Of a DNA stretch of 64,000 bases, positions 29,177 through 37,275 are shown in pieces. The first letter of the stretch is position 1. Every line of letters begins with the position of its first letter. The notes under the pieces are model-generated. The model searched no databases. It had not been told where the DNA came from and worked only from the letters and a program-made list of their open reading frames with translations. The translations under genes were made by a program, and so were the position numbers. The DNA lies in contig CAVRIA010000021.1 in the NCBI GenBank assembly GCA_963721115.1, forward strand, positions 62,001 through 126,000, written 5' to 3'. This stretch comes from CAVRIA01 sp963721115. Lineage in GTDB: Bacteria; Desulfobacterota; Binatia; HRBIN30; CADEER01.

Positions 29177-30598
29177 GTGACTCCCGAGGCGCGGACCGTC
29201 CGCATGCTGCCCGAGTGGGCATCGCTCAACCGGCTGGTCCTCGACCTGTTTCGGATGTACGGCCCGGCCTTCGCCGTGAAGCGGCTGGGCACGGGCCTCG
29301 ATCTCGATCCGGTTCTGCCCTTGACCTGGGCCGACCGCGCTCAGCTGGCGTACAGTCTGGGGGGGCTGCTGAGCCACGCCGTCAAGCACAGCCGCCACGG
29401 TGGGCTCATCGTGTGCCGGACAGCGGCCGATGGGGACTGGGTCAAGCTGACGATCGGTGACAACGGCCCCTGGGTGAGCGCCGAGGAGGCCTCTGCGCTG
29501 TTCCTGGCCGGCCCGGGCCGGGGCAACGGCGACGACCGCGGCGGGCTCTACTCCTCGCGCGCGATCATCGCCGCGCACGGCGGCCACATCGGTCTCGACA
29601 CCAGCTACGACAGCGGCATGTGGTTCGTGGTCCGACTGCCCGCCATCGCCCAGCAGAACGCCCGTCTGTCCGAGGAGTTGGAGCAGAGCAAGCGCGGGCG
29701 CTCCGACCTGGTGGCGACGCTCTCCTACGAGCTGCGCACGCCGCTGCACGTCATCATGGGGTACACCGACCTGCTGCTCGAAGGCGCGTTCGGTATGCTG
29801 AACGCCGAGCAGCTCGACACGGTCCGGCGCATCGATCAGGGGTCGCGCGATCTCCTCGGCCTCATCGACGGCGCCATCGACCTGGGGAGCCGCGAGCCCC
29901 CCGCCGAGCGCTTCGACCGCGGCCGGCACCATCTGCCCGGCATGATCCGCGGTTTCTGTCAGCTGGCGACGGAGCTTCTCGGCTGCGACGCCAGTCACCT
30001 GTGGGCGTGGCAGCCCTCGGGGGACGTGTACGTTCCCATCGCCGGCCACGGCGACGATTCGGCGCAGGAGATGTGGATGCGCGGGGCGCGCATTCCCGGC
30101 CCACAGGTCACCCGCCTGCTCGCCCGCCGCGACCGTGCCGAGGATGCGCCGGCAATCCTCGTTCACCCGCGCGACCTGTTCTCCGCCGGCACCGGGCAGC
30201 ACGGAATGAGGCGCTGTCTGCTGCTTCCGGTGCGCCGCAACGGCGAGCTGCTCGGCCTGCTCACCGCGTCCTACGGCGGATTGCGCCCCTTCACGGAGGA
30301 GCAGGCGCGGCTGGCGAGCGGTATCGCCGGGTTGGCGGCGCTCGAGCTCGAGAATGCCCACCTGGTCGATGAGCTCGATCAGGTCGAGCGTCTCAAGGCG
30401 GAGTTCGTCGCCACCATGTCGCATCAGTTCCGCATCCCGCTCAACATCATCATCGGCTACAACGATCTGCTGCTGGAGGGGGAGTTCGGCGCCCTGGCGC
30501 CGGAGCAGGCCGGCGTGCTGCGCAGCATGCGCAAGGGCGGCATGGAGCTGCTCGACGTGATCAAGCGAACCCTCGACCTGACGCGCGAAGCGCGCTGA
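29177..30598 (+). CDS. domain-permuted histidine kinase-like protein
   Basis: 473 residues in an unusual order. An ATPase-like (HATPase_c) module comes first (about 50-155; LTIGDNGPWVSAEEA, GGLYSSRAIIAAHGGHI). A first dimerisation helix follows with the H-box changed to LSYELRTPLHVIMGY (Tyr184 where His is expected). Then a GAF domain (about 255-395), and a second dimerisation helix with intact His416 (TMSHQFRIPLNIIIGY) ending the protein with no ATPase after it. Kinase activity in cis would require the N-terminal ATPase to reach His416; the N-box is not well conserved. GTG start at 29177 has only a weak ribosome site (GGGAGG about 13 bases upstream). The stop codon lies in a repeat shared with 46203-46267. 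Confidence 0.8.
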   Translation: MTPEARTVRMLPEWASLNRLVLDLFRMYGPAFAVKRLGTGLDLDPVLPLTWADRAQLAYSLGGLLSHAVKHSRHGGLIVCRTAADGDWVKLTIGDNGPWVSAEEASALFLAGPGRGNGDDRGGLYSSRAIIAAHGGHIGLDTSYDSGMWFVVRLPAIAQQNARLSEELEQSKRGRSDLVATLSYELRTPLHVIMGYTDLLLEGAFGMLNAEQLDTVRRIDQGSRDLLGLIDGAIDLGSREPPAERFDRGRHHLPGMIRGFCQLATELLGCDASHLWAWQPSGDVYVPIAGHGDDSAQEMWMRGARIPGPQVTRLLARRDRAEDAPAILVHPRDLFSAGTGQHGMRRCLLLPVRRNGELLGLLTASYGGLRPFTEEQARLASGIAGLAALELENAHLVDELDQVERLKAEFVATMSHQFRIPLNIIIGYNDLLLEGEFGALAPEQAGVLRSMRKGGMELLDVIKRTLDLTREAR

Positions 30599-30700
30599 AG
30601 CTCACCCGGCTGCGCCCGGGCTCGCAGGCAAAGGCGAAGGCGTGGGCTGAGGCTGAGGATTTCCTTTGCGCGAGTCCGAGCCTCGGCCTCGGCCTGTTCC
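30596..30700. repeat. stop-codon-abutting repeat, copy 1
   Basis: Begins at the kinase stop codon (TGAAGCTCACCCGG, then CTGCGCCCGGG hairpin half), continues with gcaggc/aaggcg/gctgag 6-bp units and ends in a facing arm (cctcggcctcggcc). The same sequence follows the acyl-CoA dehydrogenase stop at 46200. The hairpin could act as a terminator. Confidence 0.6.
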
Positions 30701-31611
30701 AAGAGTCCATGCGATGCTGGCCCGGCTGGCCGTGGATCGGGACCGGCAGGGGGAGGAGGGGGTACGGGCCGCGTCATGCCGAGCGAGAGGTTGCTCTCGG
30801 ACATGGGCAAGTACAACGACGATAGCCGCAACCCGACCGCTTTACCCGTCGAGCCTCGGGCAGGTTCGACAATCGGGCGAAGGACTACGCTCACATCCGG
30901 GCCGTGCCGCTGGCTGCGGCGATGGGCGCGGAAATTCAAGGGGTGGCGAGGGATGAAGTTTCACGGCCGTTCTCCGGCTTGAAGCTAATTCTCAAGGCGG
31001 CTCATAGTTGAGGATCATCGCGTGATGAGCATGTGCGATGGTCGGCACAAAGTGATTGCGAACTGGCCCTCGAACCCCTCAGGCAATACGCTAGCGCTTG
31101 CACCGCGGCACACGGGCGCACCAGGAGCCAGCTCGCGCCGAACTGCGAGCCCGTCACCAATGCGAGGCACATGGCGGTGACGAACATTCACCGCGATCCC
31201 CCATCCCACGACGACCGCCGGGACAAGTACAGCGGATTATGACAGTGCCGCCTCGTTGTTCATGCTGCCTCCTCGCTACGGTGTTCCAGTAGAGTCGGTG
31301 CGCAGGTGGCGTTCGTCCGGACCGAGATGGGGGCGGGGCGCGAACGGGCGCGGTGCTGACCGCTCGCGCCGTACATAGCGCGGGTATCGCCCGTAACCCA
31401 TGTCGGGTGTCGGGAGCCGGGAGTCGGGCGTGACCGGTGGCGCAAATCTTCGCGCCGCGCCCAGACTTGCGGAAGTAGTAGATCAGGGTGCAGGCCGGTC
31501 GCGGAAGAAGGGGCCGCGTTTGCCTCCAGCGTCGCGGAGCGAGGAGGCGTTGAGCCGCCAAGGTCCACGGGCTAGTTTGCCGGCGGGAATCGCATGCGAG
31601 AGGAGGAACCC
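30701..31611. other. gene-poor stretch, possibly decayed
   Basis: About 0.9 kb of visibly lower GC than the neighbours. Short open frames at 30776-30982 (+), 31033-31242 (+) and others have no recognisable domain. One possible pseudogene lies on the minus strand (31015-31263). No tRNA, transposase or clear promoter was recognised. Confidence 0.4.
31015..31263 (-). pseudogene. possible decayed small gene with one internal stop
   Basis: From an ATG at 31263 behind GAGGAGG, the frame gives MNNEAALS, an in-frame TAA, and then 73 more codons to TGA at 31015. These contain a hydrophobic start (VLVPAVVVGWGIAVNV). The family is not recognised and codon usage is less GC-biased than the neighbours. 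It could equally be a short leader peptide or chance. Confidence 0.22.
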
Positions 31612-32316
31612 GTGGCGGAGCTAATCGTTCATCAGCTTCCCGGCGCCTGGGGGCTGCCGTCGATCAGCCCCTTCTGCCTGAAGCTGGAGACCTACCTGAG
31701 GATCGCGGGCATTCCCTATCGGGCCGTCGTCGACGCGACCCCTTTTCGCGGACCCAAGGGGAAACTCCCGTGGATCGAGCACGACGGCAAGAAGCTGGGC
31801 GATTCGGGATTCATCATCGAGTACCTCGATGCCCGTTTCGGTCCGCACCCGCGCGATGGCTTGACCCCTGCGCAACGGGCCGTCGCCCTCTTGCTGCGGC
31901 GCCTCATCGAAGAGAACCTGTACTGGACTCTGGTTTACGATCGCTGGGTGGTGGAAGAGAACTGGGGCGGTTTCCGCAACGTCGTCCTGGGCGGGCTTCC
32001 CGCGCCGCTGCGCTCCCTCGTCGCGCCAGTTGCGCGGCGCGGCGTGCGGCGGCAGCTCCACGGGCACGGCATCGGCCTGCACTCGCGGGAGGAGATTCAC
32101 GGTATCGGCCGCAAGGATATCGGCGCGCTCGGCGACTTCCTCGAGGACAAGCCGTTCTTCCTGGGCGAGACGGCGACCGAGATCGACGCGATCGCCTACG
32201 GTTTCTTGGCGAACATCGTGAACGTGCCCATTGCGAGTCCGGTGAAAGACGAGGCCGAGCGCCGACCGAATCTCGTCGGCTTCATCGAGAGGATGCGGAG
32301 CCGGTATTTCGCGTGA
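31612..32316 (+). CDS. glutathione S-transferase family protein (metaxin/FAX-like)
   Basis: 234 residues. The N-terminal thioredoxin-like half has SPFCLKLETYLRIAGIPYR, PFRGPKGKLPWIEHDG and the cis-Pro/Ser-type glutathione site LGDSGFIIEYLDARFG. The C-terminal helical half has DKPFFLGETATEIDAIAYGFL. This layout is closest to the Faxc/metaxin/Tom37-like GST subgroup common in soil bacteria, not to classical detoxifying GSTs. GTG at 31612 is preferred over the in-frame ATG at 31594 because GAGAGGAGG sits right before it. Substrate unknown. Confidence 0.85.
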   Translation: MAELIVHQLPGAWGLPSISPFCLKLETYLRIAGIPYRAVVDATPFRGPKGKLPWIEHDGKKLGDSGFIIEYLDARFGPHPRDGLTPAQRAVALLLRRLIEENLYWTLVYDRWVVEENWGGFRNVVLGGLPAPLRSLVAPVARRGVRRQLHGHGIGLHSREEIHGIGRKDIGALGDFLEDKPFFLGETATEIDAIAYGFLANIVNVPIASPVKDEAERRPNLVGFIERMRSRYFA

Positions 32317-32477
32317 CGGTGAACACCACGCGGCGATGGGAGGGAAAACGAAATCGCCGCCCGCGATGCGAGAATACTTCTTCTGTGCATGAAACGGGAC
32401 GGGGTGCCGTCGGCCTCCTGCTCGCGTCCGCGCTCTCTTCCTTGGTGTAAGCAATTGGCTGAGTTGGAGGAAGTCAT

Positions 32478-33449
32478 ATGGCCCTCGAGTTGTCCTGCGC
32501 TTTCGCCACGTCCGCGCACAGTCACGAGCACGCGCGAATCGCCGAGGATCTCGGCTACGCCCGCGCGTGGTTCTACGACTCTCCCGCCCTGTACCCCGAC
32601 GTCTGGGTGCAGCTCGCCCGGGCGGCGGAGCGCACCAGCCGCATCCGCCTCGGACCGGGAGTGCTCGTCCCGAGCCTGCGCCACCCCATGGTCAACGCGG
32701 CGGCGATCGCGACGCTGGTCTCGATTGCCGGCGCGCAGCGCGTGGCGGTGGCGCTCGGTTCCGGTTTCACCGGCCGGGTGACGATGGGCCAGCGACCGTT
32801 GCGGTGGACGGACGTCTCCGCCTACGTGCGCGTCCTGCGCGCCCTTCTTCGCGGCGAGGAGGTGGAGTGGGAAGGCGGCGTCATGCAGATGCTGCACCCC
32901 GAGGGCTACGGCGCATCGCGCCCGATCGACGTTCCGTTCGTCATCGCCGCGGCCGGGCCGAAGGGAATCGCCGCCGCCCGCGAGCTGGGCGACGGCGTCT
33001 TCGGCGCCGCGGTGCCCGTCTCCGGCTTCGACTGGAGCGTCGTCTTGACTTTCGGCACCGTCCTCGACGAAGGCGAGGACCCGGGCTCGGCGCGCGTTCT
33101 CGCCGCCGCCGGCCACGGCGCCGCGGTCGGGTTCCATTTCGCCATGGAGAACCGCCGGCTCGACAGCGTGCCCGGCGGAGAGGCGTGGGCGGCGGCATAT
33201 GATGCCGTCCCCGCGCGGGTCCGGCACCTCGCCCTTCACGAACAGCATCTGGTAGCGGTCAATCCGCGCGACCGGCCGTTCGTCACCGGCGAGCTGCTCG
33301 TCCAGCAAGGCCTGGCTCTGACGCGGAGCGGCTGGCGCGAGCGCCTCGCTACGCTCGCGTCGCTCGGGGCAACCGAGATCGCCTACCAGCCGGCCGGCCC
33401 GGACATCGCCCGGGAGCTCGAGGCCTTCGCCGCCGCGGCGCGAGGTTGA
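32478..33449 (+). CDS. LLM-class flavin- or F420-dependent oxidoreductase
   Basis: 323 residues, luciferase-like monooxygenase barrel: LSCAFATSAHSHEHARIAEDLGYARAW at the start (split here only for description), RIRLGPGVLVPSLRHPMVNA, VALGSGFTGRVTMGQ and VPFVIAAAGPKGIAAARELG. Proteins of this layout are often F420-dependent, though cofactor choice cannot be read reliably. ATG 32478 has TTGGAGG 9 bases upstream. Alone on its strand between the GST and a short ORF; no pathway partners nearby. Confidence 0.87.
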   Translation: MALELSCAFATSAHSHEHARIAEDLGYARAWFYDSPALYPDVWVQLARAAERTSRIRLGPGVLVPSLRHPMVNAAAIATLVSIAGAQRVAVALGSGFTGRVTMGQRPLRWTDVSAYVRVLRALLRGEEVEWEGGVMQMLHPEGYGASRPIDVPFVIAAAGPKGIAAARELGDGVFGAAVPVSGFDWSVVLTFGTVLDEGEDPGSARVLAAAGHGAAVGFHFAMENRRLDSVPGGEAWAAAYDAVPARVRHLALHEQHLVAVNPRDRPFVTGELLVQQGLALTRSGWRERLATLASLGATEIAYQPAGPDIARELEAFAAAARG

Positions 33450-33491
33450 GAGCACCTGACCCATCCGGAGAGAAGGAACTGACAGAAGAGC

Positions 33492-33584
33492 ATGTCCACC
33501 TCCCGCTCCAAGAAGGTCGGCGACGCGCTCCTGAAGATGGTCAAGCTCGACATCACGACCCTCGAGAAGGCCTACCGCTCCTGA
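33492..33584 (+). CDS. 30-residue ORF, unknown
   Basis: MSTSRSKKVGDALLKMVKLD... ends KAYRS. AGAGAAGGA lies about 20 bases upstream; spacing is poor. The segment KMVKLDITTLEKAY resembles the beginning of longer small proteins that start with a helix of this kind, so it may be the stump of a truncated gene. No continuing homology was seen in any frame after the stop. Confidence 0.3.
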   Translation: MSTSRSKKVGDALLKMVKLDITTLEKAYRS

Positions 33585-33686
33585 GCGCGGTTGGGCGGAC
33601 TGGCCTTCTGGATTAGGCCTGGGTTAGGCCCCTTGGTGGGAGTACCTGCGCTTGCCAGTCTCCTGTGCGGCGATTGGTAGCCCTAT

Positions 33687-33708
33687 TTACCGCAGGAAAT
33701 GCGGTGAA
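33687..33708. promoter_or_regulatory. operator-like palindrome 1 upstream of fic
   Basis: ACCGCA-ggaaa-TGCGGT (33689-33705) with flanking TTT/GAA that extend the symmetry. Same core as palindrome 2 located 49 bp downstream. Confidence 0.5.
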
Positions 33709-33737
33709 TATTGCGAAATCAGGCGATCGCTGGTATC

Positions 33738-33762
33738 ATTCACCGCAAGGTAAGCGGTGAAT
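33738..33762. promoter_or_regulatory. operator-like palindrome 2 overlapping the fic start codon
   Basis: Perfect 9-bp arms ATTCACCGC and GCGGTGAAT around aaggtaa. The right arm runs into the fic ATG at 33761. Two sites with the same ACCGC core before a gene with a C-terminal winged helix suggest autorepression. Confidence 0.55.
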
Positions 33763-34873
33763 GTATATCTATCAGCGCCGGGACTGGCCGGAATTTCACT
33801 GGGATCGGGAGCAGCTCGCCGAGCCCCTGGCGGCCGTCCGTCACCAGCAGGGGCGGGTCATCGGTCATATGGAGGCCCTCGGATTTCGTCTCCGGCAGGA
33901 AGCCGTCCTCCAAACACTGACCGCCGATGTCATCGAAACCAGCGAGATCGAGGGCGCGAAGCTGGACGCGGAACAGGTGCGCTCCTCGATCGCCCGTCGG
34001 CTCGGCGTGGACGTGGGCGCCCTGAAGCCGGCAGATCGCGATGTCGAAGGCATCGTGGAGATGATGCTCGACGCCACGCGCCACTACGACACCCCCCTCA
34101 CCGCCGACCGGCTCCACTCCTGGCAGGCCGCCCTGTTTCCCAGCGGCCGAAGCGGAATGACCAAAATCGCGGTCGGCAAATGGCGGGACGACCGCAACGG
34201 ACCCATGCAAGTCGTCTCTGGTCCGATCGGCAGGGAGCGCGTCCACTTCCAGGCACCTGCCGCATCCCGCGTCGAATACGAAATGAGACGATTTCTGGAC
34301 TGGTCCAACGAGACGTCGGAGACAGACCTCGTTGTCAGGGCTGCGTTGGCGCATCTGTGGCTCGTGACCATTCATCCGTTCGACGACGGCAACGGCCGGA
34401 TCGCACGCGCCGTGGCGGACATGTTCCTCGCCCGTTCCGAAGGCAGCTCGCAGCGCTTCTACAGCATGTCCACACAGATCCGCCGAGAACGGAGCGCGTA
34501 CTACGACATCCTGGAGCAGACGCAGAGAGGCTCGATGGACATCACGCCGTGGATGGGCTGGTTCCTGGCCTGTCTCGGCCGCGCCATCGATGGAGCGCAG
34601 GAGATCCTCGTCGGCGTCCTCGCCAAAGCCGGTTTCTGGAAGCGGTTCCACGACGTTTCCGTGAACGAGCGCCAGCGCTCGGTGCTGAACCTCATGCTCG
34701 ATGGGCTCGACGGGAAGCTCACGACGTCGAAATACGCCAAGCTCGCGCATTGCTCACAGGACACGGCGCTGCGCGACATTCTCGCGCTCGTGAAGCACGG
34801 AATGCTCGTTCGCAGTCGCGCCGGAGGACGCAGCACGGGCTACGGCTTGCCGGTCACGGCGACGGACAGCTGA
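33761..34873 (+). CDS. Fic-family AMPylator with N-terminal DUF4172 and C-terminal winged helix
   Basis: 370 residues. The N-terminal DUF4172 block (MYIYQRRDWPEFHWDREQL) carries the inhibitory helix motif TSEIEG (Thr60-Gly65, inhibitory Glu64), so this is a class II, self-inhibited Fic protein. The Fic core has the full active-site loop HPFDDGNGRIARA (catalytic His205). The last ~70 residues look like a winged helix (KYAKLAHCSQDTALRDILALV). It is expected to transfer AMP (or another nucleotide monophosphate) to a protein Tyr/Ser/Thr; target unknown. No separate antitoxin. Start ATG lies within an operator-like palindrome. Base composition is less GC-rich than the neighbours, which fits an acquired accessory gene. 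Confidence 0.92.
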   Translation: MYIYQRRDWPEFHWDREQLAEPLAAVRHQQGRVIGHMEALGFRLRQEAVLQTLTADVIETSEIEGAKLDAEQVRSSIARRLGVDVGALKPADRDVEGIVEMMLDATRHYDTPLTADRLHSWQAALFPSGRSGMTKIAVGKWRDDRNGPMQVVSGPIGRERVHFQAPAASRVEYEMRRFLDWSNETSETDLVVRAALAHLWLVTIHPFDDGNGRIARAVADMFLARSEGSSQRFYSMSTQIRRERSAYYDILEQTQRGSMDITPWMGWFLACLGRAIDGAQEILVGVLAKAGFWKRFHDVSVNERQRSVLNLMLDGLDGKLTTSKYAKLAHCSQDTALRDILALVKHGMLVRSRAGGRSTGYGLPVTATDS

Positions 34874-34923
34874 AGACGTAGCCGTCGGTGCGCGACTCTC
34901 TTGGTCGTTGGGCCCGATAGGGT

Positions 34924-34992
34924 TCAGAGCGCGGAGTGCGGGCGCTCATGGTGGTAGAGCTGGATGCCCGCCAAATGATTGCGGGCGTGATG
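34924..34992 (-). mobile_element. remnant of an IS3/IS481-type transposase C-terminus
   Basis: A short minus-strand frame reads LAGIQLYHHERPHSAL then stop. HERPHSAL is the hallmark of the integrase-catalytic-domain end of IS3/IS481-like transposases. Only ~22 codons survive and no inverted ends were found. It lies in a 370-bp gene-free gap. Confidence 0.5.
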
Positions 34993-35050
34993 TTTCTTTG
35001 AGTCCGTCCGTCTTCCAAATTCCGAAGGTTCGAAAGAAAAAGGATCAATG

Positions 35051-35130
35051 CTCGCGCAGAGGCGCAGAGGCGCAGAGAATTTCCGACCCATTCCACGTTC
35101 TTCCTCTGCGCCCCTGCGTCTCTGCGCGAG
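35051..35130. repeat. octamer snapback repeat, CGCAGAGG family
   Basis: Left arm of 8-bp units (ctcg, cgcagagg, cgcagagg, cgcagaga), a 24-base spacer, then facing units (cctctgcg, cccctgcg, tctctgcg, cgag). The arms pair over about 28 bases. A half-copy-like stretch occurs at 47062-47080. Non-coding. Confidence 0.75.
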
Positions 35131-35241
35131 ATCATTCCGGTTTCTTTGGTTTTGATCTCGGAAGGTGAAGGCGGCGAGCCGGGCCGGCCCAGTAAAGCGC
35201 GTGTGGCAATCGGTGCGGGCGTGTTGTAACCGTGGGCTCGC

Positions 35242-36420
35242 ATGAGCGACGGCCTCGATAGGGACCTGTTTCGGCGCATTCGGGATCGGGTCGCCATCGT
35301 CGGCATCGGCCACCTGCCGTTCGCCAAGGACATCGGGCGACCGATCTCCGACACGGCGGTGGAGGCCATCCAGATGGCTCTCGACGACGCCGGGCTCGAG
35401 GCCGAGGACGTCGACGGCATGTCGATGTTCGAGATGGAGTCGACGCACGAGGTCAGTATCGCGCGCCGCCTCGGAGTGCGGAACCTGCGCTGGTGGGACA
35501 AGATCTCGTACGGCGGCGGCGCCTCCTGCGCGACGGTGATGCACGCCGCGGCGGCGATCGCCACCGGGCTGGCGACCACCGTCGTCTGCCACCGCGCCCG
35601 CAACCGCGGCGCGAAGACGTCGCGTCCGTGGTCGAGGGAGCAGGGCGTGATGCGCGACGACAAGGCGCTGCACGTGCCGTGGGGCCTGATCCGCCCGGTC
35701 GACGTGATCGGCATGTGGGCGCATCGCCACATGCACGAGTACGGCACCCGGCGCGAGCACTTCGGCAACGTCGCCATCGCCGCCCGCAAGCACGCCAACC
35801 GCAACCCCTACGCGATGATGCGCGACCGCTCGCTCGACATGGAGACCTACCTGAACGCGCGCGTCATCGGCTACCCCCTGCATCTCTACGACTGCTGCCT
35901 GGAAACCGACGGGGCGCTCGCCTGCGTGGTCACCTCGGTCGAGCGCGCCCGCGACCTGCGCCAGCGGCCCGCGCTCGTCCACGCCGTCGCGCAGGCCTCC
36001 GGGCCGAACCCGGTCCACCTGGCCAACTACAACACGCCCGGCATGCAGACGACGTCCGTGCCGTGCGCCGAGCTCCTATGGTCGCGCTCGGAGCTGAAGC
36101 CGAAGGACATGGACTGCGCCCAGATCTACGACGCGTTCACCCCGCTGGTGATCATGGGCTTGGAGGACTACGGCTTCTGCGGGCGCGGTGAGGGAGGGCC
36201 ATTCACGGACGGCGGCCGCATCGAGCTGGGCGGCGAGCTGCCGGTGCTGACGTCGGGGGGCGGCCTCTCGGAGGCCTACGTGCACGGCTTCAATCTGATT
36301 CTGGAAGGCGTTCGCCAGCTGCGCGGCACGTCGACCGCGCAGGTCGAGGGATGCCGGGCGACGCTGATCACCGGCGCCTCGGGCGTCGCGACCAGCGCGA
36401 TGGTGCTGAGGAGGGAGTGA
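35242..36420 (+). CDS. SCPx-type thiolase / lipid-transfer protein family
   Basis: 392 residues of thiolase fold. VAIVGIGHLPFAKDIG begins the protein, the nucleophile-region Cys is in YGGGASCATVMHAAAA, and the C-terminal His region is LTSGGGLSEAYVHGFNLI. The second catalytic Cys of true degradative thiolases is replaced (GASGVATSAMVL), so this is probably not an ordinary acetyl-CoA acyltransferase. Such proteins form complexes with DUF35 partners, as in the steroid side-chain aldolase Ltp2-DUF35. A DUF35 gene follows, separated only by the octamer array, which supports a carbon-carbon cleaving (retro-aldol) pair. Substrate not deducible. Confidence 0.88.
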   Translation: MSDGLDRDLFRRIRDRVAIVGIGHLPFAKDIGRPISDTAVEAIQMALDDAGLEAEDVDGMSMFEMESTHEVSIARRLGVRNLRWWDKISYGGGASCATVMHAAAAIATGLATTVVCHRARNRGAKTSRPWSREQGVMRDDKALHVPWGLIRPVDVIGMWAHRHMHEYGTRREHFGNVAIAARKHANRNPYAMMRDRSLDMETYLNARVIGYPLHLYDCCLETDGALACVVTSVERARDLRQRPALVHAVAQASGPNPVHLANYNTPGMQTTSVPCAELLWSRSELKPKDMDCAQIYDAFTPLVIMGLEDYGFCGRGEGGPFTDGGRIELGGELPVLTSGGGLSEAYVHGFNLILEGVRQLRGTSTAQVEGCRATLITGASGVATSAMVLRRE

Positions 36421-36423
36421 GGA

Positions 36424-36748
36424 ACGTGCTGACGTGCGGACGTGCTGACGTGCTGACGGGTTGGCCGATTGCCTTTCGCCTACGCCTCGACGGGAATGGG
36501 CCGCTCCCGTCGTCCAAAGGAGCACGCAAACCGCTCCTGACGCACGGCAACCTCCCCACGTCAGCACGTCAGCACGTCAACACGTCAACACATCCGCACG
36601 TCAACACGTCAGCACGTCAGCACATCAGCACGTCAACACGTCAGCACGTCAACACGTCAACACGTCAACACGTCAGCACGTCAACACGTCAGCACGTCAG
36701 CACGTCAGCACGTCAACATGTCAGCACGTCAGCACGTCAACACGTCAG
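36424..36748. repeat. octamer snapback array, CACGTCAR family (24 units)
   Basis: The right arm is exactly 24 tandem 8-bp units (36557-36748), nearly all CACGTCAG or CACGTCAA with variants CACATCCG and CACATCAG. The left arm (36424-36458) has four facing units (ACGTGCTG with one ACGTGCGG) plus ACG. The ~98-base spacer contains its own small hairpin (gacggga...tcccgtc). The array ends 12 bases before the DUF35 ATG. Open frames across it encode only repeat-derived peptides. Confidence 0.92.
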
Positions 36749-36760
36749 CACATTTCGCCC

Positions 36761-37169
36761 ATGACCATACCCCCCGACTACCCGCTTCCCGACGTCTCCG
36801 ACCCGGTCATGCAGCCGTTCTGGCAGGCGTGCCGCGAGCATCGGTTGATCATCCAGCGCGACCGGCGGACGGGAGAGGTGCACTGGCCGCCGAAGCCGGC
36901 GTACTGGAAGGGCGGGTCGCCTGGAATGGTTCCAGGCGAGCGGCCGCGGCGAGGTGTACTCCTACGTGGTCGCCCACGCGCCGTTCCTGCCCGCCTTTCG
37001 CGACCAGCTGCCACACATCCTGGTCCTGGTGCAGCTCGACGAAGGGCCGCGACTGGTCGGCTACATGGTGGGCTGCCGGCCGGAGCAGATGTCGTTCGGA
37101 ATGGAAGTCCGGGTCGTCTTTCGCGACCTGACCGACGAGGTCACCCTGCCGGTGTGGGAACGGGCATGA
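36761..37169 (+). CDS. DUF35 OB-fold acyl-CoA-associated protein (1-base insertion)
   Basis: About 135 residues after repair; typical DUF35 length. Begins MTIPPDYPLPDVSDPVMQPF, then the rubredoxin-like segment and the OB-fold (FQASGRGEVYSYVVAHAPFL, VVFRDLTDEVTLPVW). One extra G at 36923-36924 breaks the frame; without it the sequence reads GGSPEWFQASGRGEV as expected. The four Cys of the usual zinc ribbon are all replaced (IIQRDRRTGEVHWPPKPAYW), so this copy probably binds no zinc. Partner of the thiolase upstream. The open frame continuing upstream runs through the octamer array and is not coding. Confidence 0.82.
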
Positions 37170-37178
37170 GCAACTGAT

Positions 37179-37240
37179 GGTTGTTGGTTGTTCGTTTTTG
37201 ATCTTGTCACCAACAACCAACAACCCAACAACCAACAACC
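37179..37240. repeat. GTTGTTGG snapback repeat, copy 1
   Basis: Left arm ggttgttggttgtt (37179-37192), loop of 16 bases, right arm of AACAACC/CAACAACC units (37209-37240). Lies between the 3' ends of the DUF35 gene (+) and sufT (-), where it could also act as a terminator hairpin. Confidence 0.8.
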
Positions 37241-37275
37241 CGGTGGGGTGGGAGAGGCCGGGGTGGTCAAGCCCG

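Noticed and set aside
30776..30982. 68-codon plus-strand ORF
   Set aside because: No recognisable motif or ribosome site, in a repeat-flanked low-information stretch.
33585..33686. Possible tRNA or ncRNA in the short gap before fic
   Set aside because: The taggcctgggttaggcc segment makes only a small imperfect hairpin; no cloverleaf could be drawn.
36557..36748. CRISPR-like array
   Set aside because: Units are 8 bp with no spacers, and no cas genes are nearby.
36461..37177. Long open frame encoding a His/Val/Ser/Thr/Gln repeat protein
   Set aside because: It is the translation of the octamer array in one frame; an 8-bp period cycles through all frames without stops. The only real coding part is DUF35 from 36761.
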